Origin: Clusia tigrina
Lineage: Eukaryota; Arthropoda; Insecta; Diptera; Clusiidae
Assembly (NCBI GenBank): GCA_920105625.2
Contig: OV050030.1
Span: 113,690,814-113,754,813 of the forward strand
Direction of reading: 5' to 3'
Length of the DNA: 64,000 nt
Position 1 is the stretch's first letter. Each line of letters begins with the position of its first letter. A program made the position numbers and the translations under genes. Below, in pieces: positions 1 to 11,262 of the stretch. The notes below the pieces were generated by a model. That model ran no database searches, had not been told where the DNA came from, and saw nothing but the letters and a program-made list of their open reading frames with translations.

Positions 1-2211
1 TGGCATTAACCTTGTCAAGGCTGCTCCTACTCTGATGGCTTTATCACTTGCAGATATCAGGTGTTCCTTAAAATTGAGCCGATGATCTAGTAGAACTCCA
101 AAGTATTTTATATATGGGCGTGACGTGATCATATGTCCTCCTACCCTTATTTCTAGGCTCTCTATCTTTTTGAGACTACTCATTAATACTGCCTCCGTTC
201 TGTGTTCGGCTAGTTGTAATCCAGTCGTCTGCAACCACATCTTGGCTCTTCCGATGGTTTTATTACATTTGCCTGCCACGTCCATAAGTTTCTTGGCTAC
301 TACTACTATGGCTATGTCGTCCGCATACCCTATAATATCGACCCCTTTTGGTAGCTCAATTTCCAGAATACCATCGTAAATGGCGTTCCAGAGAAGTGGC
401 CCTAGCACCGATCCTTGTGGAACTCCTCCTGTGATATTGCACTCTTTTGGACCTTCGTCTGTGTCGTATAACAATATTCTATCCTTGAAATAGTTTTCTA
501 TGACTCTTAGTAGATATCCAGGGATATACAAGGTGCGTAGAGCACTTAGGATCCGATACCAATTGGCAGAGTTAAAAGCATTTTTAACGTCTAATGTAAC
601 TAACGCGTAATATTGTTTGTCGCCTTTCAGCCACCTTTTTCCGCCCTGGCTTTCCGCGCTATGTCGCATACAGATGCAATTGCATCCACCGTGGATCGCT
701 TCTTCCTGAATCCATATTGCCGTTTAGACAAACCCGGGGTTCCAGTATAGCATTTAAGTCAGGTGTAGATTATTCTTTCCAGGACCTTTCCTGCTGCGTC
801 CAGCATGCACAGGGGTCGGTACGATGCTGGTTCCTCTATAGGTTTATCGCCTTTTGGTAGGAGTACTTGTCGCTGGCGGTTCCATCTTTTGGGAAATGTT
901 CCTTCCCTCAGACACTCCGTGTAGAGATTGCTGAATATGTTTGGATTTATTTTTATGGCAGTTTTAATTACTATATTTGGTATCCCATCCAGAACTGGAG
1001 CCCTGTTGCTTTTCATCTTATCTGCCGCTCCTAGAACTTCTTCTATTGTGACCGGCGGGATCGGATCTTAAGCGTGGCTTACTTCCCATTCAGGCCTTAG
1101 CTCCGCATTCTGTGGGAACAGACCTGTCACAATCTTAGCCATTGTTCTCGCACAGATAGGTGTGTTAGATTTGTTATGCAGTTTCTTAAACACAATTCTG
1201 TACGCGCTGCCCCAGGGAAGGTGAAAGCCTCACTCTTACTTTTCCTTATTGCCTTGCACAATTGCTTCCTTTTTCCTTGAATTCTGCTTCGGTCTGTTCG
1301 TAGTTTTCAGAACCCCTAGCCCTTTGGTAAAATCTGCGACATCTGTGGCATTCTTTACGCAGGGAGGCAATGGTTTCATTCCACCAATACATTTGCGTTC
1401 TCCCATTTCCTCTTCCTTTTCTAGGCATGGCGGCATCGCATGCATTAGTAAGGTGGTCCATAAGTCGCTTGGTCCTCAGTTCTGCGCTGTCTTGTGTTTC
1501 TTCCATGTTGTCAAGCATGTACTCCAACATTTCGCAGTCCATCTGTTTTGTCTTCCAGCCTTTTGCTTGTACCTTTCGATCCGTCTTACGCATTTTAAAT
1601 ATTTTTGGTGACAGTATTTCAAATATTAGTGCTTGGTGGTCACTATGCGTATATACAGATGATACTTACCACTTTATCTGTTTCGAGATCACTCTGCTTG
1701 CAAAGGTGACATCTATTATTGACCCCGATCTGCCGTTATTAAACGTGTGTGTTGTACCACGATTTAAGTTAACAATAGCTAGAAAAGGCTTCCAATAATG
1801 CGGTACCCCTGCGATTCGTTCTAATGCTGCCCCACTCAACTGCCCATGCATTGAAATCACCCGCAATTATTATGGGGCTCTAGCATCTGTGACCAAGCGG
1901 TCCAACATTTCCTTCATTTCTTTGAGGCGTGCACTTGGTGGGGCGTAGCAGCTATAAAAGTGGACCCCCTTTATTTTGGCATATACAAACCCTTCCTGTT
2001 GCCGGTTGGCTTTACGTTAGAAGGGAATGGTGCCACAGACCCAGATGGCTGCTCGTTTTTTTGTATCTTCTGGCCAATTGGAATCATCCATTGGTGTTTT
2101 GTATTGCTCGCTAATTAATGCAATGTCCACTTTCTGTTCTATTACTGTCTGCTTCAGCAGATCCTAAGCAGCCTCGCAGTGGTTTAGGTTTATTTGCATA
2201 CACCTAACCAT
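1..2211 (-). pseudogene. R1-clade ORF2 (endonuclease + reverse transcriptase), partial and broken
   Basis: ORF2 starts with ATG at 2211-2209, overlapping the ORF1 stop (2206-2204) by 8 bp, an arrangement that fits reinitiation. The endonuclease begins with a NLNHC motif, keeps an SEQY glutamate motif, then GDFNAW (near 1870-1850) and a late THSDH. In-frame stops occur right after the N-terminus and around 2030-2000, with a frameshift near 1870. An RT block with DGIPN, KRW and YRPLCMLD lies at 759-1016. From about 655 to 1 one frame stays open, holding LDVKNAFNSA, GGVPQGSVLGPLLW and the catalytic YADD at about 320-335. The RT core is therefore preserved while its surroundings are frameshifted. 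Family assignment is firm; activity is excluded. Confidence 0.85.
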
Positions 2212-3709
2212 CCCGTTTTGTCAATACTTTCATCGCTTGTTTGTATGAGGCACATTTGAAGCTTCCAGTGGAGTGGTCGTTTCCACGTTTGCATCCTGTC
2301 TCACATATTGCTTTGGCTTCGAACATTTTAGCTAAATGCCATTTATTTCCACACTTTAGGCAAACAACTGAGCGGTACTCTTTGTTCTTACAGTGTCTAG
2401 CTATGTGACCGTATTCGAGGCATCGGAAGCATCTGGTTGGAGTTATGTACTCACGGTGCCTACATCTTACCCAACCTACACGCATGCGGCCGGCTTCCGC
2501 TAGTATGTTAGCCAGTTTATATGGAAGGCTAATCAGCGCTGTCTGCGTGCCATCCCGTGTGTGTCGCATAGACTTAATTGTGGTTTTTCCTATGCCTGCA
2601 ATTTTGGGAAATTGTTCTCTTATGGCACTACATATCTCTTCCGGTGTGGTGACTTCATCCAGGTCCCGGCACTCGATTGTTGTTTCCTGGCAGAGAGCTC
2701 TAACATTTGCTGAGCTCTGGAGGATCCGCTCAGCTATTTCCTTAAGTTTCCTGGCCTGCTCTCCTGACCCGCCTTTGATCTCCATTAGCAGTTCTCCTTT
2801 GGCGGTCTTCCTTATTTTGTTGACACTTTTGCCAAGTGCATCCAGTTCGGGCTATGTCTTCAACGTTTTTAGCATGTCAGCATATGACATCTCTCCTATT
2901 TTTGCTATCAATATAGCTTCCGGTCGTGTAGACCTCTTCCTCGGCTGACCTATTCCTCCATTCCGTGGCTCAGTTTAGGGTTTGTTCAAGCTTTTACTCT
3001 CCGGGCGCCTCTTTCCGACCACTTTCCACGCCTCGACATTTCGCTTTGGTACTGCTTCCTCGATGGGTCCAGTGGCTTTTTCCTGCTGATCGGTTGCTTT
3101 AGCTATAATACCGGTTTTGCCCACGGAATTAGCACTTTTTTTCTGCAAACTCTTCTTCTTCTTCGATGTTGCCACTGTCTCTTCGTCCTCTCGTTGCCTT
3201 TTTGGGGTACCGCCTTCTAATCGCTTAAGCAGCGGCTATGTTTGGGAGCTTTTGGTGTTTCGGCCTACCATCTGTAGCTTCTCCTTCTCCTACTCCCCGT
3301 ATACCCGTTTGTACATCTCCTCGATTGTACTGACGAGATCTCTCATAGGCTGGTGGATTGATCGCGTGCCCACTAATATCTCCGTGAGGTGTCCGATTTT
3401 AATGCCAAGTTTTGCTAACGTGGTATCTTGACCCTCCATTGTAAGTACCTTGGTAGCGACTGTCTGTAGCTCCACTGGCACTGGTGTTCCTATTTGAGTA
3501 ACTGCGGCCGGAGTTGCGTTGACCTGTTCCAAATTTGGAGTTGGGCCCATTGTAACTCCGCTCGTTAGCACCATAGGAGTTGTTCGAACTACCTTCGAGA
3601 CTCTATTAGGAGGATCTCCTGAAGATGTCGTCCACGCCTAGTTGGTGCTCTTCTTCCTAGCTGCTTCATCAGTCTCTGAAGTCTCCTTATGTGTATTGGG
3701 AGAATCCAT
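2204..3709 (-). pseudogene. R1-clade ORF1 (gag-like, CCHC zinc knuckles), broken
   Basis: The likely start is the ATG at 3709-3707, close to the element's 5' end. Segments in different frames lie at 3640-3709, 3290-3574, 2975-3175 (lysine-rich) and 2204-2785, so several frameshifts separate them. The last segment ends in zinc knuckles: CFRCLEYGHIARHC, then CLKCGNKWHLAKMF and a third cysteine set. In the second knuckle the final cysteine position is altered. R1-clade ORF1 proteins normally bind element RNA through three such knuckles. The region before the knuckles (about 2500-2785) matches the R1 pattern of IECRDLDEVTTPEEI. The call rests on the knuckle spacing and the overlap with ORF2. Confidence 0.8.
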
Positions 3710-3720
3710 GACTGCTTAGA

Positions 3721-6040
3721 GAATTTATTTATTTTTATTTATATAATTACTACTATCATTACTATTATTATTACTATTGTACAATACATATTTTCCTAGT
3801 ATGACTATTACTACTGTTATTATTATTGAAACTTAATTTTAATTCTGGAAAAAAATTTATTTTAAATTATGGTTATGGGATTTATTTTGAAATTTGGGGG
3901 AAAAATAAAAAAGTATTAAACTATAAAAGCACTACTTATCTTAAGTTCAATCGCGTTGGCAACACTTTTTTTTCAAACAAAAGTTGTAGAGTATCTCTCT
4001 CTCTCTCTCTCTCAGCTGAGCGCACTGCACACCTACACCAAAGAAGACAAAGAAAAGACATTCAATTCCCTCCAAATTTATTTACCGTTCCGACCATTTT
4101 TTTTGGTCACATGTATAGTGTATGTGAATTTATTGTGTTTGTTGTAAAAATATTCCATATCCCTGTAGTGAAAATTATAGGCAGTCTTCAAAATGTAGTA
4201 CTAAATTTAATAGTAAAAAATCAAGTGGTTAATTTACTAGTTCAAAACTTATCTATAAGTTAACCAGTTACTGACTTTTTCGGCACTTCATTGCCGTGTA
4301 TACTAAATTTTTCCTTTCTTGTCAATTTAATAAAAAAGGAAGTAAAGACAAACATTGGAATTTGAAGAAAAACAGTTATTTTTATAATTTCAAGCACTTT
4401 TTGTAATTCCTCAATTTAGAGATAAATCTTCAAGTTAACGCGTGTTTTAAAATATCCGCAAATTGTCCGCAAAGAAGAGTGGAAATGTGGCACCATGAAT
4501 TAACATGCTGAATTAATGTCGCGTACACATTATTATATTATGTACATACATACATATATATGAATTTTACATATAATCTGAGTTTTACTACCACTTTAAC
4601 TAGTTGGTTTCACTGCTGGGATGTTGTCTAAAATACCGAATATTCGGAGAAAAAAATCAGAAGAAATCAGGGCTACGTTTAATTTTAACTTTTAGGGGGT
4701 CACTTCATTTGTATTTTAAAAAGAACTGCGAAACTTCTGAAAATAAAATAAAATAATAAATCAAAAAAAATTGTTTTATTTAATTTGGAATTGAAGACTC
4801 AAATGTTAACAAGTTCTTTTCATAAATTATAACTATTCTTAATGTAAAATCTGATCCAATTGCTTTCCATTTACACTTCTGTTCACTGTAAACGCACCAT
4901 AGTAATCATAAGATGTAGAATAATAATTATTTGGTTTTTTGACATAATATACTACTAATAACTAAAATAATTAATAAAAATTCATTTATATTAAAATGGG
5001 GTCCGACTGCCCCAGTAGTACCCCAAGCGTGGTTTATATGCATGACCATGAACGAATGAAAGTGCACAGGGGACAGGAAAAATATTAGAATTTGGAACAG
5101 AAGGAGACAAAAATTAAGAAATTGACGGTCAAAAGAGAATTCAACATTTTTACAGTATTCTCACAAATAACAACAGTTTCAATAATCTCAGAAAAATCTT
5201 CAAAATAGGTCAAAAATGCAGCTAAACGAATTAAGTAAACGGCTTTATGCTTTTAATTAAACAGAGGTAGTGTTTCTTTCTTTAATAATGACGAAAACAA
5301 TTTTTTATTTTGTCGAATTAATTTTTTTACTTAAACGCAAGTTGGATATTTTGACTTGTGGATCTTGAGGGTTCATTGACAATGAGAAATTATCAACAGA
5401 ATTTGTTGTTTTCAGTTATTTTGAGAAGTTAAGTGAATTAAGGAATGACGATAGTTAGAGTTAAGGGGTGTGCACTGAATTTTTACCACTACATATATCA
5501 ATTTTAAAAACTCCTCACAGTAGCAGAACTCGCACAAACACATTCATATCAACTGTCTATTCTTGTATATTCTTTGCCTACACTCCAAGTGTACAATTTC
5601 CAGCGCTCTCTCAAATTTCGGATAATCCGATTGAGAGGCGGGAAATTGCAAAAACTGCCTAGCGACGCGAAGGCAAATTTAATAAGTTTAAATAAAGAAA
5701 CTTATATTTGCCTAGGCATAAAACTCGCCGTATCCGCAGTGTTCCACCTGCCTAAGCTTCGCCGTTCAGGTATCTGGTACTTTCGGACCAAGCCACTGCT
5801 CAGCTGGGCACTATGCAGGCAGAGATCGCTGCCGTTTTCGCTCTACCGTGCGGATAAACCGACGCAGAACCAAAACTGCCGCAAATCACTTTCAGAAACA
5901 GACAATTTAAATGCCTTATTTTTTTCCCGATCCACGATTTCCGCACTGATTTAACGTCTCAACTTAGTAGGCTTTTAAACAATTTCGGACAGAAAAATTT
6001 AAACCTCCACTTCGATTCGACCTCTCTCTTTATGCGTGTG
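3721..6040. other. AT-rich spacer, no supportable gene
   Basis: No domain, motif or long conserved frame is visible on either strand. The longest open stretches (for example 3826-4263) are low-complexity or run through the TC microsatellite. The part at about 5570-5960 is richer in GC than its surroundings and could be a remnant of something transcribed, but nothing in it is recognisable. Confidence 0.5.
3994..4013. repeat. (TC)10 microsatellite
   Basis: Ten uninterrupted TC dinucleotides in AT-rich spacer. Confidence 0.95.
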
Positions 6041-6277
6041 TTTTTTTTTTATATATTTAACGAAGAGGAAAACATCTAAAATCATAACCCCGTCAGTGCG
6101 GGCCTCTAACTCCGCCAAAACGTCCTCTCGTCATTACGGTGTTTCCCCCGGGGACACCGATTAGGTTTTCCGTCGGGAGGCCGTAAGAACATTTACTGCT
6201 CACACGTCAGTATTAGGTCTGTCTATGTGTCAGTCCTATGTTCCTCGAGTTCCGCATGACGCTGGCGATTGCGTTCA

Positions 6278-9151
6278 TCATAGCGCGCGCGCTCTGCTTT
6301 TCGCTTTGGTGGCCGCTGCCGCGCATACTGCCTCCCACTTAGTCAGCGTATCGCACATGTGCTCACAGAGGGGTTCCTCTAGGACAACACCCAGTATCTC
6401 CCGAATGTCCTTAAATTCCTGGCAGTCGAAAAACACGTGCTGTGCGTTCTCGTGCATCCCCGGGCAGTGCAGGCAGTACGGGTTCTCCTCAAACTTCCGC
6501 TCAAATAGGTACTGCTTAAAGCATCCGTGGCCACTTAGTAGCTGGGTTACATAGTGGTTTAGCTCTCCATGCTTTCTTGTTACCCATGTTGGTATGCATG
6601 GGATCAACCTAAAGGTCCATCTACCTTTGTCCGTTTGTTCCCATCTGCGTTGCCAATCCGCTATGGTATTGGCTCTTTTCACTGCTTTGTCGACGTTTGT
6701 GGGTCTCGCTCTCTGTTTGTAGAGGCGGTGCATCTCCTTCGCCAGCAAGTCAATGGGCGGTTTACACGTTATGACGCCAACTGCGATACAGTGCGAAAAG
6801 CACTAGCCACCCTTAGCACGCTGAGTCTATATGCTGACTGTATGCATTTGGTGTATGCTTTCACCCTATTGGCCTCCACCTATATTGGGGCGGCATACAG
6901 TATGATGGAGCTCATTACCGTTGACAGCAGCCTCCGTTGGCTTGACCGTGGGCCGCCTATATTCGGCATCAGGCGTGTGATTGCCCCATTTACCCGGGTA
7001 GCTTTTTCACATACTGCTTTAATATGCTCTTTGAATGTGAGCCTGGAATCAATCAGTACTCCTAGATACCGGAGCTGTGGTTGGGATATAATTTGATGGT
7101 CCCCCACTGTGATTGTTAAAGTCTCGCTTAACTTCCTCGTAATCACTAGCACTGCCTCTGTTTTTTGAACTGCCAGTTCTAGCTTTGCCCTGCTGAGCCA
7201 TTCACTCACACGCACAATTGAATCGTTGCATTTCGTCTGTAGCATGTGGATGTGTTTTGCCACCACGACCATAGCGATATTGTCTGCGTACCCGATGAGT
7301 GTTACATCCGTTGGTAGATCCAATCGTAGTACGCCATCGTACATGACGTTTCAGAGAGTAGGGCCTAGTACCGATCCTTGTGGGACGCCTTCCGCGATTT
7401 CATAGCGCCCAACTCCTGCATCCGTATCATAGAGTAACACTCTGCTCTGGAAGTAGCTAGATATCAGCCGTTGTAGGTATACTGGAACGCCGAAATTGTA
7501 TAACGCATCCATAATCAGGGGACAGCTCGCTTAGTGGAGCGCATTTTTTATGTCCAAAGTAACGCCATCGTTCGCCACTCGTTGTTTCTTGGGCTATATC
7601 CATTACGGCTTGGATTGCGTCTACAGTTGATCGTCCCTTTCGAAAACCATATTGACGCTCGGAGAGCCCGTCCTTTTTTTCGAGCACTTCCTGGAGTCGT
7701 TCGCAGATAATTCTTTCCAAGACTTTGCCCATAGTGTCTAACATACACAACGGACGATATGCTGACGGTTGGTCTGGTTGTTTCCCCGGCTTGAGCAGTA
7801 ACACCAGTCGCTGCCGTTTCCATCTAGCCGGAAATACCCCTTCCCTAATGCAAGTGTTGAACATATTTATAAAGACTTCTGGCCTCGTCTTTATTGCCGT
7901 TTTTAGAGCCATGTTAGGGATGCCGTCCAGACCGGGAGCCTTCTTGTCATCGATTTTTCCCAATGCAACTAGTAAGTCGCTGGTGGTAACCGCTGATATG
8001 TCGTCATTTGGGACCTGTCCCTGGTGGTGTATTCTATCTGCCTGTTTGGGAAATAGGGTGGCTACAATAGCGCTAATTAGAGTGACATCAGTCGGCTGTG
8101 GGGGCCTAGGCCCCTTTAACTTGCCCATGACCACTTTATATGCTATTTCCCATGATTCCAAATCCGCTTTCGCACACAGCGACTTAAAGCACTCATTTTT
8201 GCTACTCCGGATGGCCACCTTCAGTGCTTTCCGGCAATTTCTGTAGTTCGCTCGGAAAGCCTCCCATGTTGGACGATTTCGTGCCCTCTGTGCCTTCCGG
8301 CGGGCCTGGATGCACGCCCTTGCGATCTCTTCATTCCACCAGTAAACTGGCTTTCTGACGGCTTACCACCCTTGGCATTGACGCGTCACAGGCTTTGCTG
8401 AGCCCGTTGGTGACGTGTTCTGTCATGTTCGTGGCAGTATCTGTTTTGATACACTCTTCTCCCCAAACCAGCTCAAACATCTCCGCATCAAAAGACCACA
8501 TTTTCCAGCCTTTCGTTCGCGCCTTCTGCGCCCGGTTTGTACTCCGTCCACTGCGATAACTATCGCTAACTGGTCGCTGTGCGTGTAGATGCTGCTGATG
8601 GACCATCGTGCGATGCGTGCAACGGTATTGTGGACGAAAGTCAGGACAATTACGGATCTACCCCTGCCGGTGTCGAATGTGTGTTGACCACCTTGGTTGA
8701 GAAGGACGAGGTTCAATGGCGCCAGACACTCCAAGAGAATCCTACCGCGCTGGTTTGTACGAATGCTTCCCCAAGTCGTGGACCAAGCATTAAATTCCTC
8801 ACCAATAACCACTGGAGATTTCCCCCGAGCCTCTTCCACCATATTTGTGAGCATGCGTTCGAAGTCGTCTATACTCATGCTAGGCGGGGCATAACAGGAG
8901 AAGAAGTATACGCCATCGAGTTTTACCCAGGTGTAGCCGTTATCTCTGCCTGCCATTTTTTGCTGAAAGCACCTGCCATTTAGAGCCCAGATAGCTGCCT
9001 TACTGCTGGCATCCGCCATCCCTTCGTGACCGTCGATGTTCTTATACTGTTCGCACAATAGAGCCAAGTCGAATTTTTGCTCAGACACCGATTGTAGCAA
9101 TAGGTCTTGGGCTGCGACACAGTGATTAAGATTAAGTTGCACTATTCTCAT
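6278..9151 (-). pseudogene. R1-clade ORF2 with inactivated RT and endonuclease
   Basis: ORF2 starts at the ATG ending ORF1 (ATGA overlap at 9148-9151). The endonuclease (8423-9151) shows NLNHC, CEQY and an altered GEEFNAW, where the family has GDFNAW, and THSDQ where the family has SDH; both catalytic positions are changed. The RT (7457-8218) contains KKAPGLDGIPN, KRQRLVLLLKPGK, SYRPLCMLD-type and QYGFRKGRSTVDAI. A frameshift near 7560 ends that frame. The next frame (6880-7344) carries GYADN, a substitution of the second aspartate of the catalytic YADD. The C-terminus (6278-6748) ends in a CX2C-X7-H-X4-C motif (CLHCPGMHENAQHVFFDC), usual for R1-clade proteins. Several independent lesions make it a pseudogene. 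Confidence 0.87.
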
Positions 9152-9948
9152 AGGCCGCTATTTCTCTTCGCCTGTTGGTATACTGGGCACTTATAGTTGC
9201 CCGCCGTATGATCGCCCTGACATAGGGCGCACTTTTCTTTATTAGTGCACGATGCTGACATGTGGCTCCTCTCTCCGCACTTCCTACACATATCGGTTCG
9301 GTCAACCCCTTCTTTGCACTGTTGAGCCACGTGAGCGTATCCCCAACATTTGAAACAGCGTTTGAGAGTCACCGATTCCCGTACTCTGCAGGAGACCCAT
9401 CCAATACGAACACTTTGGGCTTTAGGACCTTTTTTGCGTCCTCGACTGGCAAGCTAATATAGGCGGTTTGAGTGCCATTGTTGCCATTAAGCAAACTTCT
9501 TATAGCTGCCTCGTGTGGTCTCGTTATTCCGCATTGTTCATGCAAGGCTACACAGATCTCAACTGGGGTGGTGATTTCATCTAGATCTCTGCACTGGATG
9601 GTGAGCATGTGCATCTTTGCCGCCACCGTTGCTGTCTCCTTCAACACATCAGCGATCGCAGCTTGGTGGCTCGTCGTTCTGCTCTCTACCGTTCGCTTCA
9701 GTTCCAATATTAACTCGCCTTTAGCCGTTCTGCGAATGGCTTTGACGTCATCACCGATGGCTTTGAGCGTTACGCTATCTTTAAACTTCAGCAGGATTTC
9801 TGCGTAGGATGCCTCTCCAGTGGCTGCAATGATCAGCGCATCGGGCCTTGGTCGGATCTCTTTTTCTGTCCTCCGCATGGCTCTTGGGGATTCTTTAGCC
9901 CCAATATCCTTTTTGGCACTTTTCTTCTTGGGGCAGTTACAGTATTAA
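9148..9948 (-). pseudogene. R1-clade ORF1 C-terminal part (zinc knuckles), frameshifted and 5'-truncated
   Basis: The frame 9369-9878 (open up to about 9948) contains the R1-type motif IQCRDLDEITTPVEI and ends by a frameshift near 9400-9430. The knuckles follow in the other frame at 9148-9372: CFKCWGYAHVAQQC, CRKCGERSHMSASC and CALCQGDHTAGNYKC, giving three CCHC units. The N-terminal part of ORF1 is missing, consistent with 5' truncation. The ORF1 stop overlaps the ORF2 start by four bases. Confidence 0.83.
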
Positions 9949-10129
9949 GAAGTAATAAAGTTATTAATTTTTTTTTAAATTTTTTTTCCATATACGAGTA
10001 TATTATCACAATAAGTTTTCGAATCTTAAGAACTAATTTAAAATTAATATGTTCTTCGCCAAACATAACATGAATTAGCATAGAATTACATAGGTACAAA
10101 TTACAATACAGTTGAGATTATATATACAG

Positions 10130-10907
10130 AGTGAATTTCTATTGTAGCAGATTAATGGTATGTTTCCTTTTTAATCGTTTGTGACATTTTTTTGACAATA
10201 GCTCCCTTGCTAAGGTGTTAGGGTGTAGTTTCAGCCTCTGTGGGTAACTTCTGCATCATTTTTTTATTTCTTCTTTTATTGTAGATACGTTTAAATCTCT
10301 GTGGATATTCTCATTCTATAAGTACCAGGGTGCACCTGTAATTGTCCTAAGGCATTTTTATTGGCTACGTTGGAGTTTAACAATATTAGATGGCGATGCG
10401 GTTCCCCACAGCGGGATTCCGTAGGTCCATATTGGCTGTACAACGGATTTGTATAGTAGTATTTTGTAAGATAGGGATAGTTTTGACTTTTTGCTTACAA
10501 GCCAGTGTTTAATTTTTAGTTTTAGTTATTTTAGCTTCTATATGTTTACCCCATGTGAGCCTCCGGTCCAGATGAATGCCTAAGTACTTAATGTTTTCGG
10601 TCTGTGGGATGGATTATCCGTTTAAGAGAAGGGCATGTTCCCACTGTCAGAGAGAACGCACATTTGGATTCGTTAACTTTAAATCTCCAGTTAGCTAGCC
10701 ACACCTCCAGCAAGTTAAGATGTTTTTGGAGGTGACTGATGGCTGTTTTAAGGCAAGCGTTTGAGCATAAAATGGATGTATCATGCGCAAACTTCGAGGT
10801 AAGTGTGTGACTGCTGGTCGGCATGTCTGATGTGTAGAGCAAGAATAGCAGAGGACGCTGCGGGACATCGGCATGAATGTCACAGGGGTCTGAAGTTAAC
10901 CCGTTAT
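10130..10907 (-). pseudogene. Jockey J1 ORF2, RT C-terminal part
   Basis: On the minus strand the frame 10588-10907 shows the RT fingers and palm end: a PQRPLLFLLYTSDMP block, then KFAHDTSIL where Jockey elements have FADDT, so a catalytic aspartate is replaced by histidine. LANWRFKVNESKC follows. Further toward 10130 the thumb and C-terminal region (LDRRLTW-like near 10570) is readable only across frameshifts and stops. The right end of this block is the LOA1 target site. Confidence 0.8.
10896..10907. repeat. Left target-site duplication of LOA1
   Basis: TTAACCCGTTAT here and TTAAACCGTTAT at 14937-14948 match at 11 of 12 positions and bracket LOA1. Both copies belong to the same point of the Jockey J1 RT. 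Confidence 0.8.
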
Positions 10908-10908
10908 A

Positions 10909-11262
10909 CCTCACTCGCGAATCGCTGTGGGGTACTTTCCCAACTCCCAGTCCCTGGAGACCGCTAGGATCCTGGACTTTTTGCAGGGGCAGAACAAAGG
11001 CCTCCACGTCGAGTCGTGGCGCACACTACGAAGAGCTGAAAGAGGCTCTAACGTTACTCTGGTCCTAGCAGTAGACCAGAAATCAGCAGCCAGCCTTGTG
11101 GAATCCGGTGATAAGGTCAACTTTAGATTTGGCCAAGTGAGTCTCAGGCTAAAGGCTACATCCCCCAATGCTGATGAGCTGGCGGATAAAATGGATGCTG
11201 TGGAGTTGGAAGAAGAGGACGAAAGTACTCCATCCAATCCCAACTCAGTAGCACCAACATGA
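10909..11262 (+). pseudogene. LOA1 ORF1, C-terminal fragment
   Basis: The frame is open from the element boundary to the stop at 11260-11262 and has no proper ATG near its start, as expected for 5' truncation. It contains RILDFLQGQNKGLHVESW, VTLVLAVDQKSAASL and VNFRFGQVSLRL, then an acidic tail. This type of domain follows the nucleic-acid-binding part in LOA-clade ORF1 proteins. The stop codon overlaps the ORF2 start as ATGA (11259-11262), suggesting coupled reinitiation. Confidence 0.75.

Larger units (their letters stand above)
1..3720 (-). mobile_element. R1-clade non-LTR retrotransposon, copy A (runs off left edge)
   Basis: Read on the minus strand, this has the order of an R1-clade element: a gag-like ORF1 with CCHC zinc knuckles, then an overlapping ORF2 with an apurinic-type endonuclease and reverse transcriptase. 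The 5' end lies near 3720, just before the ORF1 start at 3709. The RT is still open at base 1, so the 3' end is outside the window. Both ORFs carry frameshifts and stops, so this is a dead copy. The phrases YRPLCMLD and SYRP-type spacing in the RT are characteristic of the R1 clade. It is not in rDNA, so this is a dispersed R1-clade family rather than canonical R1. Confidence 0.85.
6041..9948 (-). mobile_element. R1-clade non-LTR retrotransposon, copy B
   Basis: This is a second R1-clade element, also on the minus strand. A T-run at 6041-6050 (poly(A) on the element strand) marks the likely 3' end. The 3' UTR (6050-6277) contains a GC-rich palindromic stretch at 6138-6158. The 5' end lies inside ORF1 near 9948, so the copy is 5'-truncated, the usual outcome of incomplete target-primed reverse transcription. 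It abuts the 3' T-run of Jockey J1. Copies A and B are clearly related but diverged throughout. Confidence 0.85.

Noticed and set aside
3826..4263. 145-codon open frame on plus strand
   Set aside because: Low complexity, runs through the TC microsatellite, no domain and no family resemblance.
8579..8983. 134-codon plus-strand frame
   Set aside because: Shadow of the R1 copy B endonuclease on the opposite strand.
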